Assembly: GCA_964420035.1 (NCBI GenBank)
Contig: CAYQQR010000016.1
Span: forward strand, 9,442-73,441
Direction: 5' to 3'
From: CAYQQR01 sp964420035
GTDB taxonomy: Bacteria; Bacteroidota; Bacteroidia; Bacteroidales; SM23-62
Length of the DNA stretch: 64,000 bases
Under the pieces are notes generated by a model. The model saw only the letters and a list, made by a program, of their open reading frames with translations. It ran no database searches and was not told the DNA's origin. Made by a program: the position numbers and the translations under genes. Below are positions 46,361 to 55,457 of this stretch, piece by piece. Numbering within the stretch: position 1 is the first letter of the stretch; every line of letters starts with the position of its first letter.

Positions 46361-47370
46361 TCATACAATTCGATAAGGAGCTTTCTCAGGAAGGGAAAGA
46401 AAAGATCATCCGGGAGGTCGAATCCATTCATTATTCCGTGCGGGAAGTCAGGACCCAGTACCAGGATTATCTTATAGCCATCGGTAAAGGCGAATTCGAT
46501 ATCCGGCGTATCGGCCACCTGCCCGGGGTAAAGGATATTCACGTGGTAACCGACAGTTACCAGCTGGTATCCAGGAAATGGCGGGTGGAAGACACCTGCA
46601 TACAACTGGGAGACGGGGTACAGATCGACCGGGGAAGCATGACCATCATGACCGGTCCCTGCAGCGTCGAAAGACCGGAACAGGTGCGTGAAACCGCCAT
46701 GCATCTTAAGGAAAACGGCATAAAGGTCATGCGTGGCGGCGTTTTTAAACCCAGAAGTTCTCCCTATTCATTCCGTGGCATTGGATTGGAGGGACTTAAG
46801 TCTTTTTCTGCCATATGCAAGGAACACGGGATCAAGATCATCAGCGAGGTGATGCAAGTCTCGGAGGTGGAGCCCATGTACGCGTTTGTTGACATTTACC
46901 AGGTAGGCACCAGAAACACCCAGAATTTTAATCTCCTGGATGCATTGGGCAAGGTGGACAAACCGGTGATGATCAAACGGGGAATGTCCGGAACACTTGA
47001 TGAACTTTTACATTCGGCTGAGTATGTTTTTTCAGGGGGGAACGAAAGGATTCTGATATGCGAAAGGGGTATACGGACCCACGAAAAAGCTTACCGGAAC
47101 ACCCTGGACCTCAATGCCGTTCCCGTACTTAAAGATAAAACCCACCTGCCGGTCATTGTGGATCCTTCCCATGGCATGGGTATCAGGAAGTATATTGAAG
47201 CGGTCTCGCTCGCGGCAGTCATGGCCGGTGCCGACGGCTTACTGATAGAGATCCACAGGGAACCGGAGAAAGCTTTTTCTGATGGTCAGCAAAGCCTGGA
47301 TTTCAATGAAGCCCGTGCATTATACGAAAAGATAAGAAAGGCTTATGCACTGCGTTGTGAGCTCAGTTAA
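46357..47370 (+). CDS. 3-deoxy-7-phosphoheptulonate (DAHP) synthase, type I-beta
   Basis: 337 residues. An N-terminal ferredoxin-like regulatory domain (~1-75) precedes the barrel with MTGPCSVERPEQ, KVMRGGVFKPRSSPYSFRG, KRGMSGTLDE and the metal-binding VDPSHGMG. This domain layout is as in the Thermotoga-type enzyme, in which the extra domain senses aromatic amino acids. It condenses PEP and erythrose-4-phosphate, the first step of aromatic synthesis. It is translationally linked to trpA by a 4-bp overlap, which puts pathway entry under the trp attenuator. Confidence 0.94.
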   Translation: MIIQFDKELSQEGKEKIIREVESIHYSVREVRTQYQDYLIAIGKGEFDIRRIGHLPGVKDIHVVTDSYQLVSRKWRVEDTCIQLGDGVQIDRGSMTIMTGPCSVERPEQVRETAMHLKENGIKVMRGGVFKPRSSPYSFRGIGLEGLKSFSAICKEHGIKIISEVMQVSEVEPMYAFVDIYQVGTRNTQNFNLLDALGKVDKPVMIKRGMSGTLDELLHSAEYVFSGGNERILICERGIRTHEKAYRNTLDLNAVPVLKDKTHLPVIVDPSHGMGIRKYIEAVSLAAVMAGADGLLIEIHREPEKAFSDGQQSLDFNEARALYEKIRKAYALRCELS

Positions 47371-47402
47371 AAACAGCCTGCACCAGTGGGTACAGGCTGT
47401 TT
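47371..47402 (+). terminator. Hairpin after the trp operon
   Basis: AAACAGCCTG (47371-47380) pairs perfectly with CAGGCTGTTT (47393-47402) around a 12-nt loop, directly behind the DAHP synthase stop. No long T run follows, so it may act as a two-way terminator or mRNA end. Confidence 0.6.
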
Positions 47403-47426
47403 GAAGTATGTAGTCCGAAGGGGAAG

Positions 47427-48293
47427 TTACCACCTTCTGAGATTGATGGTTTTGGTTTCCCCATCAACGGTTATGTTAACAAAAGGATCACAGGTGCCCT
47501 CACCATAGTCCAGGATGATCTCGGGCTTGTCGCCACGAACTATGCTTACGGTACCTCGCGTAATGAACCGGCAGCCGATCTCTTTCCACAGGGGACTGGT
47601 AATCTGGCGGGCATAGTCTTCCCCGTTCCGGTTGATCCCTGAGGCGGAACCTTCGATGTACCATATATCATCCCTGCGGTCCCAAATGGTTTCTTCTCCC
47701 TGAACGAAGGTCCGGGTGTGTTCCACTTCACGGGTAACTTCCCTGCCTTCCGGGGTAGTAACTTTGCCATTCTCCAGTATTACGCTGAAGTAAAGCTTTC
47801 CATCATATTCACCGCCCTGGTGCCTTCCTTCATGCGTAACGGTACGAGTGCCTTCCACCATGAAGTCATTGACATGATAATCTTCCAGGGTAACTATTCT
47901 CTGTGAACCTTCCAGCCACATGGGGCCGCTTACGGTGATGATGATCTTTCCCTTACGGGTGCGGTTGCCTACGGTACAACCTTCCCCATAGTCTATGGTA
48001 ACGATCCTGGGGAAGAAGGAGCCTGAATCTTCCTGTTCAACGGTAATGGTGGCGCAGGTAGCAGAAACGGCAGAAGAAGACTTTTTCGACTGCATTTCGT
48101 AATTGTTTTGGTCCAGATCGTTTATTACACCGTCCACTTCTGAGAAGATGTCATCCATGGCCAGATCCATGCTGACATCATCTTCGGCGAGGGCGAGGAC
48201 AGAATCGTCCGGTCCGGTCTGGTTCTTTTCACAGCTTGACAGGAGCAGTCCCCCGCTCATCAGCACAATAAGGAAATACTTGAGTGTTTTCAT
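47427..48293 (-). CDS. Putative outer-membrane lipoprotein, unknown function
   Basis: 288 residues from the ATG at 48291-48293 (MKTLKYFLIVLMSGGLLLSSC), giving a clear lipobox LLSSC; an ATG 12 codons upstream (48329) is less likely. An acidic linker follows. The mature part is beta-rich with two copies of a motif: VTIDYGEGCTVGNRTRKGKI in the middle and IILDYGEGTCDPFVNITVDG at the end, each with a Cys near the DYGEG. Repeated T-R-T-V/V-E-H strands in between suggest a beta-sandwich or barrel. This type of protein is frequent in Bacteroidetes without known role. Confidence 0.78.
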   Translation of the reverse strand: MKTLKYFLIVLMSGGLLLSSCEKNQTGPDDSVLALAEDDVSMDLAMDDIFSEVDGVINDLDQNNYEMQSKKSSSAVSATCATITVEQEDSGSFFPRIVTIDYGEGCTVGNRTRKGKIIITVSGPMWLEGSQRIVTLEDYHVNDFMVEGTRTVTHEGRHQGGEYDGKLYFSVILENGKVTTPEGREVTREVEHTRTFVQGEETIWDRRDDIWYIEGSASGINRNGEDYARQITSPLWKEIGCRFITRGTVSIVRGDKPEIILDYGEGTCDPFVNITVDGETKTINLRRW

Positions 48294-48422
48294 GATTTGA
48301 AAGTTTAATTTGTTGATTATCCGGTTCATTGTCAGCTTTAATTCGCTTATAACACACGGGAAAATATTTTTACCCTGACGCTTCTTTGATTTTTTACATC
48401 CTTATGATTTAAAAGGCTTTCT

Positions 48423-48430
48423 TATATTTG
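48423..48430 (+). promoter_or_regulatory. Bacteroidetes -7 promoter element before the second EamA gene
   Basis: TATATTTG fits TAnnTTTG exactly. It lies only 9 nt before the ATG at 48440, so the transcript would be leaderless or nearly so. Confidence 0.45.
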
Positions 48431-48439
48431 TTTTTTTTC

Positions 48440-49351
48440 ATGGATCAAGGCAGGATCAAAGTATTTGTCAGCCTGACCCTGGCGTCGGTTTTCTGGAGCA
48501 TGACCTTCATCTGGTTCAAGATCGTGAATCAGGTCTTTCCCCCGGTAACTATTGTGTTTTTCCGTTTGGTGATTGCAGGAAACCTGTTGTGGATAATCGG
48601 TTTGATGATTGGCAGGTTGCAGCGCCCGGCATGGCGTGATTTTCTCTGGATTGCCGTACTGGCCTTTTTTGAACCCTTTTTGTATTTCATAGGTGAAGCC
48701 AAGGGACTTGCCCTGGTCTCTCCAACCCTGGCCGCCGTTGTTATCGCCACCATTCCCCTGATGGTTCCCGTGGCCGCATTTATTTTTTACAGGGAGCGGC
48801 TTACCCTTGTTAATATCGCGGGGATAATCATTTCTTTCATGGGTGTGTTGGTCATTATTATCCGCCGAGACAGTGTCCTGGAAGGTTCCGTGGAAGGATT
48901 GCTTTATCTGTTCCTGGGTGTATTTGCCGCCGTGGGATTTACCCTGGTGGTGAAAAAACTCTCGTCAAAGTATAATCCCTATACGCTCACAACATACCAG
49001 AGCCTGGTAGGGATGATCTTCTTTTTTCCGGTTGTGCTGCTATTCGAATGGGACCAGGTGATCGTTGCCGATCCCGGTATAGAGACCATTAGCTCCTTGT
49101 TTCTCCTGGCCATGTTTGGTTCAGCACTTGCATTTATGCTTTATGTATACGGTGTTAAGGAAATCGGTCCTTCCCGGGCCAACATATTTGCTAACCTCAT
49201 CCCCCCTTTTACGGCACTGTTTTCCTATCTGATCCTGAAGGAGGCCATGACTTTCCAGAAGCTATTTGGTATGGGCCGTGTTATTTCCGGGGTTTTAATG
49301 ACCCAGTTAAAAACAAAAAGAAAGATCCACTTCATTCGCTTCAATGAATGA
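48440..49351 (+). CDS. EamA/DMT-family transporter
   Basis: 303 residues from the ATG at 48440; an in-frame TTG four codons earlier overlaps the promoter word and is not preferred. About ten membrane helices form two EamA repeats (PTLAAVVIATIPLMVPVAAFIFYRERL, GPSRANIFANLIPPFTALFSYLILKEAM). The end RKIHFIRFNE is cytoplasmic. It probably exports a metabolite or amino acid; substrate unknown. It resembles the DMT protein at 18.3 kb in family only. Confidence 0.88.
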   Translation: MDQGRIKVFVSLTLASVFWSMTFIWFKIVNQVFPPVTIVFFRLVIAGNLLWIIGLMIGRLQRPAWRDFLWIAVLAFFEPFLYFIGEAKGLALVSPTLAAVVIATIPLMVPVAAFIFYRERLTLVNIAGIIISFMGVLVIIIRRDSVLEGSVEGLLYLFLGVFAAVGFTLVVKKLSSKYNPYTLTTYQSLVGMIFFFPVVLLFEWDQVIVADPGIETISSLFLLAMFGSALAFMLYVYGVKEIGPSRANIFANLIPPFTALFSYLILKEAMTFQKLFGMGRVISGVLMTQLKTKRKIHFIRFNE

Positions 49352-49401
49352 ACGACAATTTTTTTAATTTCAACCCGTTAATTTAATTCACGGCAGGCTT
49401 T

Positions 49402-50448
49402 ATGCGTTCGCTCTTTTTTTTAGTCTTTTGCTCCTTCCTTATTCATCCGGCAAGCACTCAGGTAGGGGGCCGGGGAACCTATGGGTTCTTAAACCTGCCG
49501 AATTCTGCCCGTGTTTCTGCATTGGGCGGAAAGCTTATTTCAATTGATGACAACGACCTGAACCTGGTATTCAACAATCCCGCCTTGCTAAACCGGGAAA
49601 TGACACATGACATTGTCTTGAATTACGTTGATTATCTCACGGATATCAATTTCGGCTATTTCTCCTATGCCTACGGTCCATCCGGCAAAAATACCTACGC
49701 TTTTGGTCTTCATTATGTTAATTATGGCGACTTTATTGCGGCCGATCAACTGGGGAACATCACCGGGGATTTTTCGGCAGCCGAGTATGCCTTTATGTTC
49801 AGTTATTCCAGGCAAATTGATTCCAGTTTCCGGATGGGTGTGAACTTTAAACCTGTTTATTCTTCCCTGGAGAAATATAATTCCTTTGGTGTCACACTGG
49901 ATGCCGGGCTCTCTTATTCCAGTCCCGACCGCCTGTTCAATGCTTCTTTGGTTTTCAAGAATATCGGTACCCAGATCGTTCCCTACAGAAAGGGCAATTA
50001 TGAAACCCTTCCTTTCGAGATACAGGCCGGGGTGAGCCAGAAGCTGAGACATGCCCCTTTTCGTTTTATCTTGTTGTTGCAACATCTTCAACGCTATAAT
50101 CTCCGCTATGATGACCCCGAAGGATCCGAAAAAATTGATCCCCTGACCGGGGAACCGGTGAAGGAGAATATACTGGATGTCTTTTCCGATAATATGCTCC
50201 GGCATGCCCTGTTTGGGATTGAGATCATCCCGGTAGATGCCCTGATGATTAGAATCGGTTATAACTATCAGCGCAGAAAAGAATTACAGATCGAACAGAA
50301 ACTGGGAGGCGTGGGCTTCAGCTGGGGATTCGGCCTGAGGATATCGAAATTCCATATCAGCTACGGCCGGGCGACCTATCATCTTGCCGGCGCCACCAAT
50401 CATTTTTCCCTATCTACCAACCCGGGCAACTTCTTAACAAGGTTCTGA
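49402..50448 (+). CDS. porQ: Type IX secretion system protein PorQ
   Basis: 348 residues. A signal peptide (MRSLFFLVFCSFLIHPASTQ) precedes a FadL/PorV-like outer-membrane beta-barrel with many alternating aromatic strands. Diagnostic are GGRGTYGFLNLPNSARVSALGG at the N-terminus and the DDNDLNLVFNNPALLN block. PorQ helps the attachment complex place type IX cargo on the cell surface. No other por/gld gene is in the window. cmk and ispH follow, a neighbourhood I recall from other Bacteroidales. Confidence 0.88.
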   Translation: MRSLFFLVFCSFLIHPASTQVGGRGTYGFLNLPNSARVSALGGKLISIDDNDLNLVFNNPALLNREMTHDIVLNYVDYLTDINFGYFSYAYGPSGKNTYAFGLHYVNYGDFIAADQLGNITGDFSAAEYAFMFSYSRQIDSSFRMGVNFKPVYSSLEKYNSFGVTLDAGLSYSSPDRLFNASLVFKNIGTQIVPYRKGNYETLPFEIQAGVSQKLRHAPFRFILLLQHLQRYNLRYDDPEGSEKIDPLTGEPVKENILDVFSDNMLRHALFGIEIIPVDALMIRIGYNYQRRKELQIEQKLGGVGFSWGFGLRISKFHISYGRATYHLAGATNHFSLSTNPGNFLTRF

Positions 50449-50499
50449 TATATAAACAGGATCGGTTTTCCTTGTAAATTCAATTAACTTTACAGTATC

Positions 50500-51189
50500 A
50501 TGAAGGATTTGATCATCTCCATTGACGGGTATTCATCCTCGGGTAAAAGCACATATGCCCGGAAGCTTGCACATCGCCTCAATTATCTCCACATCGACAG
50601 CGGCGCCATGTACCGGGGGGTAACCCTTTATATCCTTCAGCATCAGTTGATCCGGGAAGGGAAAATTGCCATTGAAGAATTGATTCGTGAATTGCCCCGC
50701 ATTCAGCTTAACTTTAAACATGTTCCCGGCAGGGAACCGGTCCTGTTCATGAACGGAAAGAACATCTCCCGCGAGATCAGGGAAAACGATGTTTCCGATT
50801 GGGTCAGTGAAGTAAGTGCCATTCCTGAAGTACGGGAATACCTTGTAAAACAGCAGCGAGCAATAGGAAAGGATAAACGGGTGGTTATGGAAGGAAGGGA
50901 TATCGGCAGTGTGGTATTCCCGGATGCTGATCTGAAGATCTTCCTGGTGGCCGATCCGGATATTCGTGCGCGGAGAAGATACAAGGAATTTCTAGAGAAG
51001 GGATACCAGGCAGATTACGAAGAGGTTAGGAAGAACCTGTTGAAACGGGACCGCATCGACAGCACCCGGGAAGTCAGTCCCTTGATAAAGCCCGAAGATG
51101 CCCTGGTTCTGGACAACAGTCACATGACCCCGGATGAACAGGTCGAATGGACCCTCGGGGTCATTAGAGAAAAGTATGGTGATGACTAA
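50500..51189 (+). CDS. cmk: Cytidylate kinase
   Basis: 229 residues. P-loop SIDGYSSSGKSTYARKLA, HIDSGAMYRGVT for CMP binding, VVMEGRDIGSVVFPDADLKIFL and RDRIDSTREVSPL are canonical. It phosphorylates CMP and dCMP. Its stop codon overlaps the ispH start by 8 bp. Confidence 0.96.
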   Translation: MKDLIISIDGYSSSGKSTYARKLAHRLNYLHIDSGAMYRGVTLYILQHQLIREGKIAIEELIRELPRIQLNFKHVPGREPVLFMNGKNISREIRENDVSDWVSEVSAIPEVREYLVKQQRAIGKDKRVVMEGRDIGSVVFPDADLKIFLVADPDIRARRRYKEFLEKGYQADYEEVRKNLLKRDRIDSTREVSPLIKPEDALVLDNSHMTPDEQVEWTLGVIREKYGDD

Positions 51190-52051
51190 AATCCACATCC
51201 ATCAGCGTTCAGGATTTTGTACGGGAGTCAATCGGGCCATCCGTATAGCCGAGGCCTACCTTGAGAAGCATGATGAGCTTCCTGTACTGGGTGAGCTGAT
51301 CCATAACCCGGAGGAATCCAATCGACTCGGTCAAAAAGGATTAAGAGTAATCAATGAGGAAAAAATGAAGCAACTTCATGGTACAAGCCTTCTGATACGC
51401 TCTCATGGTGTTCGTCCCGGGATTTATAAGCTGGCAGAAAAGAATCAATTGCGTCTGATCGATGCCACCTGTCCCATGGTCAAGACACTGCAGGATAAGA
51501 TCAGGGAGACCGGTAAGGAGGCTGGAGCGCTGGATCGTCAGATTGTGATCTTCGGCAAAAAGGAACATCCTGAAGTGACCGGGCTGATTGGTAACAGCCG
51601 GGTTTCTGCTGTTGTTGTATACAAGGATAGTGATCTGGACCAGATCGATGTAACCCGGGGTGTCTACCTTTTTGCACAGACCACCATGGACCAGAAATCT
51701 TATGAACTCATAAGCGAAAAGATCAGGTCGGTACTCCAACCCGGCGTTCCCTTTAAAAAATTTGACAGCTTGTGCAGGCAATGCGTAAGAAGGGCAGAGG
51801 ATATCGCAGATTTTGCTTCCCGGATGGATATGGTTGTGTTTGTCTCCGGGCGGAACAGTTCGAATGGACGGATGCTTTATCAACGTTGTGTTGACCGGAA
51901 TCCTTCAATGTATTGGATCACCAGCAAAGAAGAATTGCAAGGGGAATGGCTCCGGGACGCTAACCAAATAGGGGTATGTGGTTCTGCTTCCACACCGATG
52001 TGGTACCTTGAAGAGGTTAAGAGATCAATCGAAAAAATAATCAAAATTTAA
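51182..52051 (+). CDS. ispH: 4-hydroxy-3-methylbut-2-enyl diphosphate reductase
   Basis: 289 residues from the ATG at 51182 (or two codons earlier at 51176). It is the last enzyme of the MEP isoprenoid pathway and holds a [4Fe-4S] cluster. Cys ligands are in RSGFCTGVNRAI, in LIDATCPMVK, and in FDSLCRQCVRRAEDI, the last with an extra Cys. Other blocks are GELIHNPEE and SGRNSSNGRMLY. It overlaps cmk, implying coupled translation. Confidence 0.95.
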   Translation: MTKIHIHQRSGFCTGVNRAIRIAEAYLEKHDELPVLGELIHNPEESNRLGQKGLRVINEEKMKQLHGTSLLIRSHGVRPGIYKLAEKNQLRLIDATCPMVKTLQDKIRETGKEAGALDRQIVIFGKKEHPEVTGLIGNSRVSAVVVYKDSDLDQIDVTRGVYLFAQTTMDQKSYELISEKIRSVLQPGVPFKKFDSLCRQCVRRAEDIADFASRMDMVVFVSGRNSSNGRMLYQRCVDRNPSMYWITSKEELQGEWLRDANQIGVCGSASTPMWYLEEVKRSIEKIIKI

Positions 52052-52094
52052 AACCGGACTTCATTAATAGGCTTCAACTTCATTTTATATTCAC

Positions 52095-52102
52095 TAATTT
52101 TG
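52095..52102 (+). promoter_or_regulatory. Bacteroidetes -7 promoter element for pfkA
   Basis: TAATTTTG fits TAnnTTTG and lies 52 nt upstream of the pfkA ATG. Confidence 0.5.
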
Positions 52103-52154
52103 TGAGCTATTCTGATGACCGGTATGGTTTAAATAAGAAAAAAATGATTACCAG

Positions 52155-53135
52155 ATGACTAAGATTAAAAAAATAGGGGTATTGACATCCGGTGGAGATG
52201 CTCCGGGTATGAACTCCGCCATCCGGGCCGTGGTCCGCACTGCCATTTACAACAAGTTACGTGTTATAGGTATTCGTCATGGATACCAGGGAATGATCAA
52301 CGGTCATTTCAAGGAACTCAAGGCCCATAGTGTCAGCGATATCATTCAAAAAGGAGGCACCATATTAAAAACCGCAAGGAGTAAGGAATTCAGGACGGTG
52401 CAGGGTCGTAAACAGGCATACGAAAAAATCAGGAATGCAGGGATTGATGCTGTGGTTGTTATCGGTGGAGACGGTACCCTGGCCGGTGCTCGTAAGTTTT
52501 CAGAAGAGCATGACGTGCCTTTTGTAGGGATCCCCGGAACCATCGACAATGATATTTACGGTACCGATTATACCATTGGCTATGATACGGCATTAAATAC
52601 CGTGGTAGAAGCCGTCGATAAGATCCGGGATACAGCCAGTTCGCACAACCGTTTGTTCTTTATTGAAGTGATGGGCCGGGATGCCGGTTTCATCGCGCTC
52701 CGTTCGGGTATTGCCTGTGGTGCGGAGGCCATATTGATACCGGAAGTCAAAGGCCAGGTTGAGAATCTCAAGGATTTCCTTGAGAAAGGTTTCAAGCGGA
52801 AAAAATCAAGTAACATCATTATTGTTGCTGAAGGAGACGAAGCCGGAGGCGCTTATACCATTGCACGGAAGGTAAAAAGCGATTTCAAGGATTATGATGT
52901 GCGTGTTTCAGTCCTGGGCCATATTCAGCGCGGCGGCACCCCTTCAGCCTTCGACAGGGTTACCGCCAGTTTCTTCGGTAATGCTGCGGTTGAGGCTTTA
53001 CTGGATGATCAGAAATCGGTCATGATAGGAATGATCAACAGCGAGATAGTGCACATAACTTTTAATAAAGCCATTAAAATGCACAAGCAGGTGGACATGG
53101 ACAAACTGAAGATTGCTGAGATCCTGTCTGTCTGA
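52155..53135 (+). CDS. pfkA: 6-phosphofructokinase (ATP-type)
   Basis: 326 residues. LTSGGDAPGMNSAIRAVVR at the ATP site, IGGDGTLAGA (a Gly-rich loop of the ATP-dependent kind with GGDGT), PGTIDNDIYGTDYTIG with the catalytic Asp, and GHIQRGGTPSAFDR are all present. It commits fructose-6-phosphate to glycolysis. It is followed by priA after 7 nt. Confidence 0.96.
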   Translation: MTKIKKIGVLTSGGDAPGMNSAIRAVVRTAIYNKLRVIGIRHGYQGMINGHFKELKAHSVSDIIQKGGTILKTARSKEFRTVQGRKQAYEKIRNAGIDAVVVIGGDGTLAGARKFSEEHDVPFVGIPGTIDNDIYGTDYTIGYDTALNTVVEAVDKIRDTASSHNRLFFIEVMGRDAGFIALRSGIACGAEAILIPEVKGQVENLKDFLEKGFKRKKSSNIIIVAEGDEAGGAYTIARKVKSDFKDYDVRVSVLGHIQRGGTPSAFDRVTASFFGNAAVEALLDDQKSVMIGMINSEIVHITFNKAIKMHKQVDMDKLKIAEILSV

Positions 53136-53142
53136 TTGCTTT

Positions 53143-55404
53143 ATGAAGCAATTTGCCGATATTATTTTACCGCTTCCCCTTAATGATCATTTCACCTACA
53201 GGATCCCGCCGGAAGTTTCTTCGTTCCTGAAGCCGGGCACGCGTGTCCAGGTGCCCTTTGGCAAGAATAAGACTTATGCAGGAATGGTAAGGCTCATCCA
53301 TGATTCAGGCGCCGGTGATATCAGGATACGGGACATACTGGAAGTCCTGGATGAAAAACCCATCCTTGCCGAAAGCCACTTTCTTTTTTGGGAATGGATG
53401 GCCCGTTACTATATGTGCAGTCTCGGGGAGATTTACCGGGCTGCCCTACCTTCCGGAGAAGCAAGAAAAAAAACCTGGAGTCCCTTAAAAGAAAGATACG
53501 TCCGGCTGAATGAACACTGGCAGGATGAAGAGCGCCTGAGCCCATTGCTGGATCAATACAAAAAAGCACCTGCACAGAAAGATATTATCTTGAAATACCT
53601 GGAACTTTCAGGATTATTTTCTGCTTATCCTGTAAAGGAAGTTTCCCGGCATGCCCTCGTACAGAAGTCAGGGAGGGCGGCCCCAGCGTATCAGCAACTC
53701 CTCCGGCAAGAGGTTCTCTGCGAATACGAGCTGGAAAAGTCACGGTTGTCCGATACGCCTAAAGAAAGTCTTGAAATTGCCTTCTTATCGGAAGCCCAGC
53801 TCAGGGCCAAATCAGCAATTGAAAAACAACCTGGGAACAAACAGGTGGTCCTGCTGCACGGGGTGGCTTCCAGTGGGAAGACCGAGGTGTATATGCACAT
53901 GGCAAAGCAGGTACTGAGCGAGGGAAAGCAGGTACTGTTCATGCTGCCTGAAATCGCTCTCACTGCTCAGATTATTTCCAGGGTGAGCAAGGTCTTTGGC
54001 AGGAAAGTGGCCTTTTATCATTCCAGGCAGGGCCGGGCGATGCGCTTTGAGGTTTTTCGTAAAGCTTTTCAGCGGGAAACAGATGAGGCGCAGATCATTA
54101 TCGCTCCGCGGTCGGGCGTTTTCCTTCCATTCCGGGATCTGGGACTGGTTATCGTAGACGAGGAGCAGGACAGTTCCTATAAGCAGCAAAATCCCGCTCC
54201 ACGTTACCATGGGAGGGATGCAGCAATTTACCTGGCCTCCCTGAATCAGGCCCGGGTGCTGCTGGGATCGGCCACTCCTTCCCTGGAAAGTTATTTCAAT
54301 GCAGAAAGAGGTAAATACGGACTGGTAGAACTGAAGGACCGTTATGTTCCCGGACTGCCACCGGATATGCTTATGCTCGACATGAAACATGCCTATCGGA
54401 AAAAGCGGGTCCGGGGACATTTCTCAGAAAAGCTTGTTTCCTTGATCGGCGAGAGCCTGGAGCAGAGAGAACAGGTCATTCTTTTCCAGAACCGCAGGGG
54501 CTACGCGCCTTACCTGGAATGTCGTGAGTGCGGATTCGTCCCGGTTTGCAAACATTGCGATGTAAGCCTGACCTATCACCGGCAGCGAAACATCCTGGAA
54601 TGTCATTACTGCGGATACAGGGAGCGGGTTCCCAAAAACTGCCCCGTTTGTGGTTCCGGTGAGCTGAAAACCGCCGGTTTTGGAACCGAGAAACTCGAAG
54701 AAGAGTTGAGCATCCTCTTTCCCCGGGCTAAGGTCATTCGCCTGGATTTGGATACGGTACGGTCGGGCAAAGACTACAATCGGATTCTTTTTGATTTTGA
54801 GTCGGGACAGGCAGATATCCTTGTGGGTACCCAGATCGTGACCAAGGGATTGGATTTTGATAATGTCCGGTTGGTAGGCATCATGAATGCCGATAATATG
54901 CTGCATTTTCCCGATTTCCGGTCCTTTGAAAAGAGCTACCAACTGCTTACCCAGGTATCCGGAAGGGCGGGAAGGAAAGACAAGCAGGGAATGGTGGTGC
55001 TGCAGACCCGGGACCCCAATCACCCGGTGCTGCAGTGGGTATACAGGAACGACTACAGGGCCATGTACCGCAACCAGATGTCGGAGAGAAAAACTTTTAA
55101 ATATCCGCCTTATTACAGATTGATTCGTATCCGTATGCGCGCCAGGGATAAAGATTCGGCAGAGCAATTCAGCAGTGACTTTGCAAGCAGGATAAAGAAA
55201 GAATTCCCGTTTCCCGTATTGGGTCCGCAATATCCCCCGGTTCAAAAAGTCCAGCGCTACTATATCAGGCAGATCCTTTTAAAGATTCCGAGAGGTGAGG
55301 AGCTCCAAAAGCTCAAACAAAAAATTATCCTGACGGGCAATGCATTACTCAGGGAAAAAATCTACCGCTCTGTCATGGTGGCATACGACGCGGATCCGGT
55401 GTAA
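53143..55404 (+). CDS. priA: Primosomal replication factor PriA (replication restart helicase)
   Basis: 753 residues from the ATG at 53143; the open frame further upstream overlaps pfkA and is rejected. The N-terminal DNA-binding domain is 1-~200. Helicase Walker A is GVASSGKTEVYMH, motif II is IVDEEQDSSYKQ. The eight zinc-binding Cys lie in CRECGFVPVCKHCD and CHYCGYRERV-x-NCPVCGS, and VGTQIVTKGLDF and VSGRAGRKDKQG follow. It reloads the replisome at stalled forks. The stop sits in the left arm of an inverted repeat. Confidence 0.95.
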   Translation: MKQFADIILPLPLNDHFTYRIPPEVSSFLKPGTRVQVPFGKNKTYAGMVRLIHDSGAGDIRIRDILEVLDEKPILAESHFLFWEWMARYYMCSLGEIYRAALPSGEARKKTWSPLKERYVRLNEHWQDEERLSPLLDQYKKAPAQKDIILKYLELSGLFSAYPVKEVSRHALVQKSGRAAPAYQQLLRQEVLCEYELEKSRLSDTPKESLEIAFLSEAQLRAKSAIEKQPGNKQVVLLHGVASSGKTEVYMHMAKQVLSEGKQVLFMLPEIALTAQIISRVSKVFGRKVAFYHSRQGRAMRFEVFRKAFQRETDEAQIIIAPRSGVFLPFRDLGLVIVDEEQDSSYKQQNPAPRYHGRDAAIYLASLNQARVLLGSATPSLESYFNAERGKYGLVELKDRYVPGLPPDMLMLDMKHAYRKKRVRGHFSEKLVSLIGESLEQREQVILFQNRRGYAPYLECRECGFVPVCKHCDVSLTYHRQRNILECHYCGYRERVPKNCPVCGSGELKTAGFGTEKLEEELSILFPRAKVIRLDLDTVRSGKDYNRILFDFESGQADILVGTQIVTKGLDFDNVRLVGIMNADNMLHFPDFRSFEKSYQLLTQVSGRAGRKDKQGMVVLQTRDPNHPVLQWVYRNDYRAMYRNQMSERKTFKYPPYYRLIRIRMRARDKDSAEQFSSDFASRIKKEFPFPVLGPQYPPVQKVQRYYIRQILLKIPRGEELQKLKQKIILTGNALLREKIYRSVMVAYDADPV

Positions 55405-55418
55405 TACTGCACCGGATC
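55393..55418. repeat. Inverted repeat over the priA stop codon
   Basis: GATCCGGTG (55393-55401) and CACCGGATC (55410-55418) are a perfect 9-bp pair with an 8-nt loop. No T run follows on the plus strand, so a weak terminator or mRNA-protecting hairpin is possible. Confidence 0.5.
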
Positions 55419-55430
55419 ATCGAAAAAGCT

Positions 55431-55438
55431 TATATTTG
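55431..55438 (+). promoter_or_regulatory. Bacteroidetes -7 promoter element for the heptose kinase gene
   Basis: TATATTTG fits TAnnTTTG exactly, 19 nt before the TTG start at 55458. Confidence 0.5.
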
Positions 55439-55457
55439 GCCATTAAATTCTCATGTT

